Positions 35,407 to 48,963 are shown, counted from the stretch's first letter. The stretch is 64,000 nucleotides of DNA from Argentina anserina (GCF_933775445.1 NC_065875.1:25047555-25111554), one strand, 5' to 3'. Made by a program: numbers and translations. The notes: generated by a model not told the origin, from the sequence alone.

Positions 35407-36248
35407 GGCTCTGACCACCAGAGCCACTCAGACTGTGACTCAGGAAATGAAAATCTCGAGAATTAGAGAGATATTTTTTGAATAAAGTCGATTAGTTTTT
35501 TTTTTGATTGAAAAGTCGATTAGTTTTTTCTAATTTATTAACTTAATTTCCGACACTTTCGTATCACGTCAATTAACTGTTTGAAGAATTTGAGATATTT
35601 TCAATAGGGGCCAAAAAATATAAGCCGACTTGATATTCTACAAGACTACAACGAAGGAAAGTGAACCCCTTCTGTTCATTATGCAAAAAAAAAAAAAATT
35701 ATGGTGCAAGCAAAAGTATCTTCGATTGTCATTCCTTATATGCGTTACTAGGAACCATTTGTTCACATGGACCACATGTGGTGCAAGCGTTGTTGTTTCG
35801 TCACGAATTGTTTAGTGAAAACGATAGGGACTTTGCGTAAATCCATCATAACATGATATCCCTGTTCATTTCAAGTTTTCAACATGTTGATTTAGAGTTT
35901 CAAAAATCAGATTTCCAGATCTACTGCAGAATTCATGAGATAACTTGGAGAAGCAGGAATGGCAAAACTTCAGAAGGAAAAAAAAGCTCTCGCTTCTAAA
36001 CTCTGGTTTAAGGTACACCCTTACTAAACACTTAGATGGGTGGAAAATTCAAAAGGAATTTGACATCAGGTCCGTGCCAATTATTTTTTACAACCCATTA
36101 CCACCAAGATATGAGAAACCAATAGCATCATAGTAAAGGACCACGAGTTCATGACAGAAATTCCCTCCTACCTACTACCTAGCTTATTGCCCTCTACCAT
36201 GCAAAAACAAAACCCACCTTCCATTTGCACATGATGGTTGTGCTTAGC
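35407..36248. other. Intergenic: AMY3 upstream region and VDAC 3' region
   Basis: No gene is recognised. The AMY3 5' leader and promoter should lie in the first few hundred bases above 35406. Confidence 0.5.
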
Positions 36249-38318
36249 TCATGGCTTGAGTGCCAAGGCTAGACCGATCTTTGCACTTTTCTCGATCGCC
36301 CTCGTGTCCACCTCTCCTGAGATAGTGAACAAGGACTTGGGACGCCACTCGTGCTGGATGAGAGCGCTTGCCCTGCCATAGTTGTTCACCCGAGCCTTCA
36401 CAGAGGTAAGGGGGTCAAGTGCATGCTGAGTGCCGATGGTGAAGGTGTTCTCGTTGCTAGAAAAGCCATGGGACAGCTCTGCACCAACAGCAGTGCAAGT
36501 AAGTGGGCTGACCGTGTGGAAGTAGGAAGCAGTGAGGGTATCACCCTTGTCATTCCTGCATACAACAACAAAAATGTAAATATCAAACCCCAGAAGCATA
36601 ACAAAGGTAAGACTTCTTTTCAAAGGGTGCCTCAACATACAGACGCAGAAGTGCTAACTGAACTGGAGAAGAAAAAATGATTGATGTGATTAATCTGTTC
36701 TTTAATTTTGCTAATGAAGAATATCTTACACAAGCAAGGAGGCAATCAGGTCAGTATGAATGAAGTTCAGCCCAGCATTGAGCTTGGTCAAGTTTCCAGA
36801 GGCAGTGTCAAAAGAAACATCCGTTCCAAGAGAGAGGGAAGTGTTCCCAACAACACCAGAGAAGTTAATAACAGGGTTGGCAGTCAATCCAAGGCTAGTA
36901 CTTATTCCAGCATACTCATGTTGGTATTGAAGCTCCACCTGTTTTCAAAATTACCCGAAATCAGAATGTTGTGTAATAATGCACCTCATATAGTCATATA
37001 TATCAAGACATATGGGGCAACTCCGTTATAAGGGATACAAAATGGTTGATACAATTGATGCAACAACAATGCTTTGTGAAGAACAGAAAGATATCTTACC
37101 TTTCCAGATTTTTGATCAGGTACAATGAAGCTCAAGATTGCCTTAAGACCAGGTGCGGGCTCATCAACGGTAATTGTTGTGAGAAGCTGTTATAAATACT
37201 ATCATCAGCCAACACATAATCAAATAAATGAGTATCATATTCCAAAATCATGTGATGTTTCCAGATTTGATGGATGTTTACTTTTCTGATGTTTACACAT
37301 CAACCCTAAGCTACATAAAAACTACAGTTATCAGAAATCAACATGACTTTAAGTAAAATATATCAATGTCGTTGCACTAACATGAACAGCCAACTTATAA
37401 CGATTAACCTTTGGTTCAGTTTGCATGATTCACAGAACCCCACAAGAATATGCAAACACTAGTCATGAAACCCAAAACAGTTTGTTGTTAACCATCTAAG
37501 ATTGCAAGTACACAGCCAAAAGAAATATACATACTAACATTGTAAGGGCATTAGTAATTTGAAGTGGCTGATAACTCACATTTGAATTGGTATCAACTTT
37601 AACATCAGTCGTGATGTTCTTGTTCTTGAGCTGAGTGCTCACATCCCCCAAAAGAAGATCCCCTTTCTTAGTTCCACTCGAAGTGATTGCCTGGAGAAGC
37701 ACAACAAAAGTTCATATCAGAAACAGAGCACGAATCCTACAAGACACAAAACATGGGGTAAACCATATCCTGCTTAAAACATCAAAATAACACCATCAGC
37801 AATTATGCACATTCAGTGCTATACCTCTTATAACCTTATATTATGAGAAAAATGACATCACGAAAACACACCTAGACTACTGTAGCAACAAGTAGCCAAG
37901 TCATAATCAAGAAACACTATCATGACTCCGAGATTTCATTACTAACGATTATTTGAATCCTCTAAATTCCTTATATTAAACCATTTTCATTTAAAAAAAT
38001 ACTAACTAACAACCAATCTAAAGTTACATAATATACTACTTCATCACCAAAATTGATAAAAATATATTGGAAAATAAAAGAGAAAATAGAAGCTTACAAC
38101 TCCAGAAGTGGTGAAAGTGGTGACGGTAAACTTGTGGTCGGTCTGGTAATCCCTGTAAAGAAGATCTACACCGAGAAATTACAGATTATGAGTGAAGAGC
38201 GAAATTATAAAAATATAAAATGAAACTAATCGGATGATCAAATAGTGATTAAAAAGAAAAGGCAAGGACCTCTGGCTTTCTTGCCGATATCGGAGTAGAG
38301 ACCGGGTCCCTTCACCAT
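36249..38318 (-). CDS. Mitochondrial outer-membrane porin (VDAC)
   Basis: Six exons join to 831 nt (276 aa): 38270-38318, 38098-38165, 37580-37690, 37100-37186, 36730-36938, 36249-36555. The protein starts [20 protein letters not shown], the amphipathic N-terminal helix of plant VDACs. GLK, the nucleotide-contact motif, lies at residues 89-91. Alternating beta-strand sequence runs to the C-terminal porin signature region ([19 protein letters not shown]) and ends GLALALKP. The length is exactly that of the family. It forms the 19-strand beta-barrel channel for metabolites and ions across the outer mitochondrial membrane. Plants carry several VDAC paralogues, and I cannot assign the number. Confidence 0.96.
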
Positions 38319-38882
38319 GGTTGTTTGAGATGAACGAAAGAGAGAAGAAAAGAAGGAGCTGAAAGGGAGTGTGAATATCAAACGCAATCGAGGAAAACCC
38401 TAGAATAGGTGTTTGTTGAGAGAGAGTGGTTTAGGGCCGTTGGATATGGACCTGGGGGCGTGTGGGTTTTGGGCCGTTGATTTGTAAGAAAAGTCTCGAA
38501 ATCGTGGGGGGGGGGGTTGTGTTTGGCATATTCGCCTTTTTGGTGCTGTTTTTATGCCACGTATGCAAAAACAAATTAAACATTTTGCTGTGCTGTTTTC
38601 TTCTGTGAATATATTTGGCTTGAAATTTCTAAGTAGAGCAGCAAATGGTGGACAATCAAGAGCCATCAGTTCACGATATTGGAAATTTATAAGAACAAAC
38701 TGTTTGAAAAATAAAATAAACCAACCAAATAGTTCAAATCGCTTCGACCTGAATAAATAGAATTGAAACACCAACTATGAAGTTGTTTAGTCTGAAACAC
38801 CAACTATGAACAAGCATCTTAAAACGTTTCAAATCCGCCTACTGTATACCACATATGTCAGTATTCACCAAACCGAGTCTTA
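38319..38882. other. VDAC upstream region
   Basis: It should hold the VDAC 5' leader and promoter. A short poly-G run lies near 38503-38513. Nothing else is recognised. Confidence 0.5.
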
Positions 38883-39640
38883 GGGGATGTATTCAACTAG
38901 GATTCTATAGAATTTTCTTGTATTTGAAGAATCTTTTGAAATCTTGTGGTATTCAATTAAGATTTTAAATAATCCATTAAAATCTCAAGGTATTCAATTA
39001 AGATTTCAAAAACTCTTATGAATTCTGGTGGTATTCAAAAATCGATTGATTTTGAATGATTTCATTTATTAGTTGATTTTGTTGGATTTTGAAGTATTTT
39101 TACACTATATCATGCTTGTTAGAAAATCAAGCATCTAGACATGAGATTTTGATGTATTCTCTCTCTCTCAATAAGATCGAAAATTTTTATGTTCTTAATC
39201 ATGTGTTTTATTTTAATTGCTCAAATCAATTTTATGGGTTTTTCTTGTGATTTGGTATAATTGTTGTAGGCAAAAAAGAAATGATGGTTGTTTTTATAAT
39301 TGTACTAATAGTTGCAATAAAGAATGTCGTTCTGATAAATTTTCTCCTGAAATAGAAAATGATGAAGAACTTAATATGAAAGACGAGAATCTTGAACTAC
39401 TTTCTCAAAGTCAACTACAACAAAGAACAGAGGCTAATGCTTGGAAACTTAATATTGTTGAAGCTATGTGGAAAAATAGACCACAGAATGGTGATAATGA
39501 AAGTCAAGAAGATAACAATGATATTGAAGGCAATGCGAATGAAAATAATGAGGACAATGCGAATGAAAGGGATCATGAAGACTATGATGACAATGAGGTC
39601 GGAATGGATGAGTATGAAGCCTCTTAATGTACTTTTCTAA
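38883..39640 (+). mobile_element. Probable PIF/Harbinger-type remnant with a decayed reading frame
   Basis: The left end TTAGGGGATGTATTCAACTA, followed by repeated ATTCAATTAAGATTTNAAA phrases up to about 39060, resembles the terminal region of plant Harbinger-type elements, with a possible TTA target. A plus-strand open frame (39217-39627, 136 codons) follows. Its part TEANAWKLNIVEAMWKNRP and acidic Asn/Asp-rich tail could be the end of a transposase-associated protein, but no catalytic DDE motif is present. I found no right terminus. Calling it a pseudogenised fragment is an inference. Confidence 0.35.
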
Positions 39641-39645
39641 CAAGT

Positions 39646-39760
39646 AGCCTTGCTTAATAGAAGTAACAAGTAGATAATGAAGCTTATATATGCTTAATAC
39701 AATGATTACTAGCCTTGCTTAATAGAACTAACAAGTAGATAATGAAGCTTATATATGCCT
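39646..39760. repeat. Imperfect direct duplication, about 49 bases, 64 bases apart
   Basis: TAGCCTTGCTTAATAGAA...AACAAGTAGATAATGAAGC...TATATATGC occurs at about 39646 and again at about 39710, with one substitution seen. It lies just downstream of the HIR stop codon region. Confidence 0.8.
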
Positions 39761-39794
39761 GCACCTCCAACTTCATATCTCCGTACTAGGGACA

Positions 39795-41506
39795 TCACGA
39801 GCGAGTTGATCCTTGAAGGAGACCATCTCTTATCTGAGAAGCAATGTCTTTCACAGCACCAGGTCCGTGTGGGATGAAAACTGAATTGGACTTTGAAGAC
39901 GCACCGATGTCTTTCAATGTGTCAAAGTATTGTGTCACCAGAACCATGTCCATGACATCCTTTGATGATGTCCCCGGTACATTCTCAGAAAAGGCCAGCA
40001 CACTGTCTCTCAGCCCATCTACAATAGCCTGGCGCTGCCTTGCTATGCCAAGCCCTGACAGATACTTGGACTCTGCCTCTCCTTCAGCTCGCTTAATCTG
40101 TAGTATCTTCTCTGCTTCAGCTTTCTCAGTTGCAGCCAACCTCATCCTAGCAGCTGCATTAATCACAGAACAAATGTATATAATTATATATTAGTAATTT
40201 GCATTTCTAGAAGATAACTTAGATACATATTGTACCAATAGACAAGTAATCTGTTTCAAATCGATTCTTATTTGTGAAGAAAGCCGATAAACCAATATGA
40301 CCATTAAAAGAAAATGCATCCGATGTATTGCCGTTTAATATATTTACCTGCATTGATCTCATTCATTGCCCTCTTCACATGCTCATCTGGTTCAATATCC
40401 ACAATCAATGTCTGCACTATTTCAAACCCATAATGTGACATGGCCTACAAAAACCACACAAAAAAAACCAGTTACCAAGATCTGAATTTGGATTTCGATC
40501 CAAACAATGGCAGACAAATCTATACCTTTTCAAGTTCCTCTTCCACAGCTTTGGCAATATCATTCTTCTGTTCAAAGGTTGAATCCAGATCCAGCTTTGG
40601 AACACTTGCCCTGATAACTATACAGAAAAAAGATTTCCATGAATTCTGAAAGCATTGTTAAGCACCTCAACTATGAACACTAAAATATAAACCTGTCCGA
40701 GACAAAATAAGATGATATGAAAACAAGAACTAGCTAGAGGTCGAGTGAAAACCTCAACCTAAATATTCTGCACCTAACAAACTATTGTATTGCAATCTCC
40801 ATTTTCACTATTATTTTGCTCTCTTTAAAGGTAAAATAGTCCAGTTCAAGAATAGCATTAACCTTGTAACAATTTTCACAAGCTGGACTAGCTATCTTTG
40901 TGATAAAAGATGATTGAAAACACAAACGAACTAGCTACATTGACTACCTAAATTGTTAATCATGCATAAATAAAAAGCCAACAAACTTATAGAATATATT
41001 GCTTCTTAAACATCAAAAAATCCATACCATCAAAGACATATGACTGGATCTGCCCCCTGGTATTGCTGAGCTTGTAGAAGGCATCTGAAGCTTTGTCAGC
41101 TAAAGCTCGGTATTGAATGGAAGCAACCACAGTAACAAAGACATTATCCTGGAGACATACCATAATTCAGAATTGGCCGACAAACTGTATACTATAGTTT
41201 TCATAATTTATTTTTCACCAAGGCCATCAAGAGAGCTACCTAGAGTGTGTGCTAAGTTCTTACTGAGAATATAAATGGTCATAGCAATCTTTAGTGTTTA
41301 GGAAACTGAAAACAAACCTTGGTCTTGGTTTCACATCGAACATCCAATTGCTGGACTCGTAGAGAGAGATGTCCAGCTACTGCGCTACCCAAACACCAAG
41401 GCAGACAATGGCAACCAGGTTCAAGCACATCATCAAACTTCCCAAAAGTTTCCCTGATTGCAACCGTAGACTGGTCAACCTGAATACACCCAAGGCACTG
41501 TCCCAT
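39795..41506 (-). CDS. Hypersensitive-induced response protein (HIR, band-7/SPFH family)
   Basis: Five coding exons join to 858 nt (285 aa): 41318-41506, 41028-41148, 40526-40617, 40348-40444, 39795-40153. The start [19 protein letters not shown] carries a Gly2/Cys pattern for N-myristoylation and palmitoylation. The SPFH domain follows ([34 protein letters not shown]). Then comes a charged helical part ([20 protein letters not shown]) and a Gly-rich tail. HIR proteins oligomerise in plasma-membrane microdomains and take part in immune signalling and hypersensitive cell death. The 5' leader is split: an acceptor lies at 41516 (TAG, 9 bases before ATG) and a donor at 42467, so an intron of about 950 bp sits in the leader, possibly with a further small exon near 42320. 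Confidence 0.96.
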
Positions 41507-42319
41507 CTTCTGATTCTACCAAAGACAGTAGAAACAATGATCATCAGAGTTGCAAACTAGCACTACAGTATTTTTATTGCATAATCAACAGATATCCAAA
41601 ATAGTGTTAGCCTTAATCAAACACATGCTACTGAATGAAATAAGCACCAACTTCTTTATCACTGAATTGATCAAGGGGAAACTTAACCTCAAATTACCAT
41701 ACACCATATGACCATAATTCAACAACGATACGAAGCTTAAATCGACTGCATCACTCCTTTACCTATAACATCTTTCCAATTATGAAAACAACTAGGAACA
41801 CTAATCATATTTTCTTTTTAATAAAAGCTTTTCATAAACATTTTATGATTCAAGAGTCTGAAGCATGTGTGTATTGGCCGGCCGTAAACCAAAGATACTC
41901 TTACATGTATAAGTTACAATCAAAGTCATAATAACAACATACATAAGACAAGAGCAAAAGCCAAATTGTTGTAAAATTCAAAGTGATTTTTAGACAAAGT
42001 CTAGATGAGTAGATGTTCATGCAACTCTTGTAAATCACCAAGCACCGAAAATAACAATACTAAATTCTCAAATAAATTTACCAAGGAATCCAGCAACAAA
42101 TATATCTACAACTCGAAAGTAAAACATAAATCCATAAGAATTTCACACAGCTCTCCCACTGTTTCTCTCTTTCTCCGAAACAAAAATGGAGAGCTGAACA
42201 AACGGTGAAACCGAAATTCATAGCAGAATCGCAAAATTTTACAGCGACTAAAATTCAAGCAAAACTTGGAAATTCATCAAAGCCTACGAAAAACCAAAGG
42301 CGAAAAATTGTACCGGCGG

Positions 42320-43160
42320 TACTGATTTCGAAACCTGCAAAGCAAAACTAGACGGAGAAGGCAAAATTTCACAGCGAAAACATACAATTCAGTAACTACG
42401 AACTAAGATATAAGCAAATTCACACCGTAAATTCCAAAACAGAGTAGTCTGAATTGTGAGGCGGTACCTGTTTGAAGAAACCGAGAGGAGAATTGGGTGT
42501 TATTTATAAGCAAAGCGAGTGAGGGGCGTGTTTTTACTGTGGCGGTGAAATTTCTGGCGAGGTGGGACACACGCAGTCCATGTGGGCAATAGCGGATTAG
42601 CGCCTAAACTAAACCATTAATTTCACAGTTTTCACTCTCGCGTGTTTCGGGTACAAAACGGGTCGATCTGTACCCGACAAAATGTTAAGAAAACCCTAGT
42701 TTAACTTGTGACACAAGGGTTGATAATAGCCATATGGACTAAAATCATTGTGTAACCTTTCAACCCATAATATTGAATGGTATCTAACCCTTATCATACT
42801 AAATTGGTATAATATTCATTGATCATCATCATATTTAGCAAAGAGTCTTCGGTTCAATTGATTTGTTAAGGTCACTAATGTATGAAAATTTCTTGAATCC
42901 GATAGATTTATCCACCCTCTATGTTGACTTGTACTAGTAGTAATATTGCCTTTATCCTACCGAGCATCATGCATTTGCTTCCAATCCGATTATGGATTCA
43001 TGGTCTTCTTCTTTTTCGATAAGGTTATTTATGGTCTTCTTGGTCCTGCACTATTTCCCTTTCAATTTTAAAAGTAATGATCGAAGAAAAATCATATACT
43101 TGGTCCACACGCCATTGGTTTCATATATGCTAAATCCACAGATATGCAAACAATTGTCCT
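42320..43160 (-). promoter_or_regulatory. HIR leader and promoter region, copy 1 of a duplicated block
   Basis: On the minus strand it contains TTATAAATA near 42510, a leader donor CAAACAG/GTACC at 42467-42468 and an intron acceptor-like TTTGCAG/GTTTCGAAA near 42340. Long stretches recur at 48964-50035 in the same order and orientation (for example GCGAAAACATACAATTC, CATTTAGCAAAGAGT, ACTCCAATCCGATTATGG-like and ATCATATACTTGGT). The shared block extends well upstream of the leader, so it includes the promoter. Confidence 0.8.
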
Positions 43161-43536
43161 TCTTCATCTTTCGTGTTTAGTGGATAGTTGAAAGCGATAT
43201 GGAGATTTATTGTAGGGAATGCACAGGATAAAAAAGAACCTAAGAAACTTTTTGGAGGCTAGGTTGTGACTATTTTCATTGAGTGAAAATTGTAAATTAC
43301 AAAAGAGAATATGCACAGCTAGGTTGATACAACAAAATGATACTTTCTATTTGACTCTTTCATTTCCTTTTAATAACTTTCCTATTATTATTATTCATTT
43401 TTAATATATTGATTAGTACATGAAATAGCGATGTGCTAGATACTACTATTCTGCACGATATATATTACTCATATATTCCTAACAACAATGATACTTTAAT
43501 AATGCAAGGGCTAGTCCAACCATGTTGTTTTGTTTC

Positions 43537-46500
43537 TCATTCAACTGATTCCATGTCTTCTGATGGTCTCTCTGCGCATATCCTCTCTCTTGCTAGCTTT
43601 GCCTGAAATATACATATTTAAGTTATCAGAATGTTCTCTACACAAAGATAGTTTAATACTAAAAAAATAATAGTCATGCTATCACAATACACAAAACTAT
43701 AGAAGAGTTATACCAAAGGAAAATTCTATTATGAAACACTTCATTTTATGGAGACACTAGATTGTGTGTACAAAAATAAGTCAATAAAAAATTTGACCTC
43801 AAAATGTAATGAGGACCACTGAATTTTAGAAATTTGAATTTAAATTATGAAAATTTTGAGCTTTATATAATAGACTACTACAAATCTTTTATAACAAAAT
43901 GTACAAAATTGTTTTCAATCTACAAAACAAGGATGGGATTGAGGGCCCACCAACAGGAATAGACAATTAGATCAAGGGTCGAGAAACAAGGGAAGGCATG
44001 CATTTTGGTTTTTCATAATTATGCTAGCTGAGTCTTTTATTTGTTGGTGTTGATTCAACAATGAGACAACGATGATGCCTCGAAGGATTATCCACAGACT
44101 GTGCTAGATTGTTTGTTTCTCAAATGGGGTGGAGTGTTACTACCAGGCGTTGATAGGTTTTGGCATTGGACCCTTCCCCGATTACACATGAAAACCAGGG
44201 TCAATCAGGATAAAAATAATAAAGCATATATTCAGCTCGATTCCGGATTCAGAATGCATGTAATGACCCGATTTTTCGGAGTCAAATAAATTGAATTCTT
44301 AGAAGTTATTAGAGTTTGTAAAATTTATTAAACGACATTTGTTTGTTTTGCGACTTGTGAATCGAAAGCGGAAACGTTATCGGAACTTTTAATTAGAAAA
44401 AAGTTACGTAATCCGCGACGTGAGAATCGACTTTTACTATGTCACTCGTTTATGAAAACTTCCTTCAAGAATGTTGTAGAGCTCGTCGATACGAGTTCGT
44501 GGACACGTCACGCGTTCTAATCGGACGTCGTACGTGAAAGTTATTTACGGCGGAAGTTAGTTTCCGATTTTGGAAGTGGGTATAAAAAGGAAAGTTTTAG
44601 AATAAGGGTTTCCATTTACGGAAACCCTTTCTCTCTCTTCACCCGCCTCCCTCTTCCCTCTCTCCCCGATTTCTCTCTCTCTCTCTCCCTCAGAAAATTC
44701 ACCGCCGGCGATCTCCTCCCCTGGGCCGCCGGCCTCTAGAGCATCGCACGGCCCTCCGTAGTCGACCCCGAGCTCGACACGCCATCCCACGCCGCATCAG
44801 AGCTCAACTAGCAACACAAAGAATCAGCAGAAACCGCCTCCGTCCAAGGTGCTCCTCCGGCGACTCTCCGGTGCATCTAAAGCACAAATTAGGTAAGGGT
44901 GTGATTGAATTGTTTGGTTGTGATGTTTGTGGTTATTTTTTGTGGTGATTTGGTGGAGGAGGAGGAAGAAAGAAAGAGTTTTGGGACGGCGGTGGCGTGC
45001 TACGCGCCGGTTTTGGAGTCGGCACGTGGGTCCCACGCGTTGTCCCTGTGGGCAGCGCGTGAGCGCCACGCGCGGCGATGCGTGAATAGTGATTTTGAAA
45101 CAGTAATTTTGTAAATTTTATTTTTACGTATGGTGAATGTAAAACGTAATTTACGTACAGTAAATGTGAATTTATTTTACGTACGGTAAATGTAAATGTA
45201 AATTATGTATAGTAATTGTAAAAGTAATTTTCTAAAGGGTAAATCAGTAATTATTATTTATTGAGTCAGTATATACGATTTAAATAGTGCATGGACGTAC
45301 AGAAATACGTAAATACTATGCACTCATACATAAATACGTAAATACTATGCACGCGTACATGAATAGTAAATACATGAACAATAATTTCGTAAAAACAAGA
45401 AATTGCTGGACAGTAAAATATTATTACTGTTTCGGCATTTAAGGTTTTACGTGACGATTCTAAATTCACTTCTTATCTATTCTAGGTGATCGATACATCA
45501 AGTAAATGATTCACATTCGAAATCGTGGAAATTACGCTCAGGATTATAAGGTGAGTAAAATCTCATAGTGACGAATCTACCCTTGCGAAGATTCATAATT
45601 ACGCTTAATTAAAAAGAATGAACTATAATATGTATAAGATATAGTGGATTGTGTATGTGTATAATTGGTAAAATAGGTACATGTATATAGTTTGCTATAT
45701 TATATACTGTCATAAATTCCGTTTGCGAATGAGTTCATTTTAGCGTTGATGATTATTTATTTGAGCATGTCGATTTGATTTGTACAATATCATGTGATTA
45801 TTGTTTGTACGTGGTTTTAACTTGAGTTGTTAAAACGTTTTTCTTTTTGTGGTCTGTGGACCTGTCTTCGGACGTGTTTTTTTTTGTCTTCGGACCAGTC
45901 TTCGGACGTATTGGCATGTCAGAACCTAGTCTTGGTCGGGCAAAAATTACGATACAGTTAGAGCTCTAGTCTGTCTGCCAGTGTACTGCATGAGAGGTAA
46001 CATATGGGTTATCGGCTTATGAGTACCCATATTTTTGATATTGGGTAGCAAGTGGTTGCCCAATGTCGGCGGCGTACTATCATGAGGGGTAACAGAGGTG
46101 TACCAGCGCTCATGAGTACTCGTATTATAAATGCATTTGGGTAAACAGAGGGGTTGCCCAACTTCTCATGAGCACATATATTTTCATATTATTAGACAAC
46201 CAGATGGGCCGTCTAATGACTCATGAGTGCATTTATGATTGATGCTTTGTGGATTTTCTTATATATTTTTATGCGAGTTATATTATTGTTTTACTCATAC
46301 GAGCTGCAAAGCTTACCGAGTTTGTGTTTACAATTCCGGTGCACCTATTCGATGGTGTAGGGGATAATTCCGCAGGTGTGGATTAGCGGAAATCGACGGA
46401 CAACTCTGAAGACTTAAAGTTGTTTTATTCTATCTTGTGGTGAGGATTTGAGATGATTTTTACATTTCCATTTGATATAATGTTGAATTATAAATTTGGT

Positions 46501-48963
46501 TTGTAATAATCATTTTGACTAAGTTGTACTATGAACTCAGTAATGATCCGCTGTAACATTAAAATGATTTCGATTTATTGAGATTGTTTTAGAGTTTTTA
46601 TGACTTCGGAATTTGAGTTTCATACTCAAAATTTTGGGGTCGTGACAATGCAGATATATGATTTGAGTCACAGCTTTTTGTTATTAACAAGGAGTATGTA
46701 ATATATATGTACCTAATGTAAAATGATTTAGATAGATAGGATAAAAAATAAATAAACTAAAATGAAAGTGAGTAATGAACCTGTTTATCCCAATTTGTGA
46801 AATAGGTGATGCAAGCCAGAAGAGTTGATTGCACAGCAGAGCCAACTACTATTCCAATCCAAAGGCCTTTACCCCTCAAGTGCATAGGAAAGCCAAGTAC
46901 TAAAGCCAGAGGGAGTCCAACTAAATAAAATGCTCCAAGATTGACATAGGCCCCCATATGCTGCCATCCACTTCCTCTTGCAACCCCTTCATATACATAA
47001 GTTCTTAGGGTGAGATGATATTCCTGTAAATTAGAAAACATGCCTTCACGTACGTAGCTAGGCTCGTACCTGAAAGCACTCCTTGTAAGCTATCCATAAA
47101 AACTGAGAGGCAAATCAAAGGTGCCATCACTGCAACATAGTCCACTACCTGCTTCTCGTTGCTAAAAGCACGTCCCAAAATAGAACGACAGCAAAAGAGA
47201 GTTGTGCTTACAATAAGCGCCTCCGTGACTGAGAGAAATATTGCAGCCTGAACAGCTACTCGAGCTGCTTGTGGATTACCAGCTCCTAATTCATTTGATA
47301 CTCGAGTACTGTAAAAGGATTTATGTTTTAGCTTCCATTGATTTGAGTATGTTGCAGACACCTAAGGTGGTGGCTTGATAACACTATCCTAATAAAATTA
47401 CAAATTTCACTAAAACAAAAATAAGAAAATATTTAGAACATACCTTGCGGCAGCTCCAAATCCATATGATAAATTGAAGTGCAAGGTAGAGATTGTAAGG
47501 CTGTACAATCACAAAGAGGCAAAGGAGAGTTATAGTATAACAATATGACTAATATCTAAGAAATATATATATATATATATATAATTTTAGATACATAATG
47601 AAAGCATACCATATGGAAAGCACTGAAGCCTCTAGCTTAGGATTTGATAGAAGGCCGGATAGCAAAACAAGCAGCTCGCACGACCACCATTTCAGACTGC
47701 GATTTTATCAACGAAACAAATTAAGATAAGTGAGTGAGAAAAGATATGAAACTTGTAATATGGTAAAAATGAGAGAAACGTACTAACCAAACCATCACAG
47801 CAGACGGGGTAGCCAACCGAAAGAACTCTCCAACATGAAAAATAGAATCTTTTGAAATTGTAATACGGGATTTCTTGAAGGCTGAGGAAAAAATGGCATA
47901 GGAACCCAGCATTACCACATATAACCAAGTGGACAAGCTAAAGGCTATCGCTGAACCATTGCTTCCAGATCCCAGCTTATATACAAGAGCCCATGATGCA
48001 CATATATGGAAGAGTAGAATGACAAAAGAGGATAGGAGCATGGGGAAAATGAGACTCTGAGACTGGAAGTAGCGAGTTAGTGGTTTGAGAATTGAAGCAC
48101 CAAATAGTGCAGGAATGAGCCACATCGAATATTTTCGTGCCTCAAGGGATATCAATGGATCTTGGCCTACTAGAGGCAACAATTTATCCATGAATATCCA
48201 CAGAACACATACTGGAGGACAAACCAAGATAAGGGACATTATAGCAGTACAAGTATAGGTTCCAAGTTTTTGGTATTGCTCTGCTCCAAATGCTTGCCCA
48301 CATAAGGTTTCCAATCCACCTGCCATTCCTGACTGCTCTCCAAATACAATTATATATATACAAATTAGAACTAACTCGTCACAGCTTAATTATATATTAG
48401 AGGGTGTCAATATATATCTTATTTCAATAATGAAAAACAAATATATCTATTTCCACCAGTTTTTCCGACTCGACGATTGATCAGATCGATCCCATTTTAC
48501 TAATTTAGCTGGTTAACCAAAATTTCGAAACAGCATACACATGAAAAGAAGAACTGAATGGAAAAGAAAAGAAGTGCAAATTAATATAGTGATCAAATTC
48601 TACCATCCCGACCCCTAGCCTTAACTATATGAGATGAATGAGTTCATTAGTATCGATTACATATGTATGCATGGATGAATCAAAATTAAGGAAAAACACA
48701 GAACTCACAAGAAGGCTGAATCCAGTGACATTGGTGAGAGAAATGGCAATTGCAACGCTGGAGAGTGAGAGCTGATCAAGATGTCCAACAATAACCATCG
48801 AAACTAGTTGCTGAAGATATTGCAATACCGTGACTGCGATCATTGGTGCAGCTATAAATCCCTCCTTCTTCAGCTCTCTCACAAATTTAGTCATCCATTT
48901 ATGCTCTTCATCAACACTCTCTCCCATTGCTAGTTTCTGCTGCATTGTGTTTGAACACCTCAT
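43537..48963 (-). CDS. MATE/DETOXIFICATION multidrug and toxin extrusion transporter
   Basis: Seven exons join to 1455 nt (484 aa): 48709-48963, 47788-48332, 47610-47696, 47444-47500, 47070-47308, 46781-46986, 43537-43602. The product matches plant MATE carriers: KKEGFIAAPMIAVTVLQYLQ, SGMAGGLETLCGQAFGAEQY, PLTRYFQSQSLIFPML, WWSCELLVLLSGLLSNPKLE, STRVSNELGAGNPQAARVAV and GVARGSGWQHMGAYVNLGAF, with about 12 membrane spans. Such carriers export metabolites or toxins in exchange for protons. The last intron (43603-46780) holds a complete solo LTR, and the final 21 residues (AKLARERICAERPSEDMES, then VE) lie beyond it. The start at 48963 is the first ATG after a predicted acceptor; 48945 or 48927 (MGESVDEEH) are alternatives. 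Its leader and promoter derive from a copy of the HIR region. Confidence 0.93.
44259..46647 (+). mobile_element. Solo LTR (2389 bp) inside the last intron of the MATE gene
   Basis: It starts TGTAATGACCC, ends GGGGTCGTGACA and is flanked by the perfect 5-bp duplication ATGCA (44254-44258 and 46648-46652). It is the same family as LTRs A and B and lies opposite to the host gene. Landmarks are TATAAAAAGG at 44581, a hairpin at 44604-44629, a donor at 44893 and a 65-nt putative exon at 45486-45550. It shows no coding domain. Because the ends and duplication are intact, it can serve as the family reference in this window. Confidence 0.96.
44581..44629 (+). promoter_or_regulatory. Core promoter and hairpin of the intronic solo LTR
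   Basis: TATAAAAAGG is followed 25 nt later by the GGG of a perfect 10-bp stem (AAGGGTTTCC / GGAAACCCTT, 6-base loop ATTTAC). It points against the MATE gene, so if active it would give transcripts antisense to the last MATE intron and upstream exons. Confidence 0.65.
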
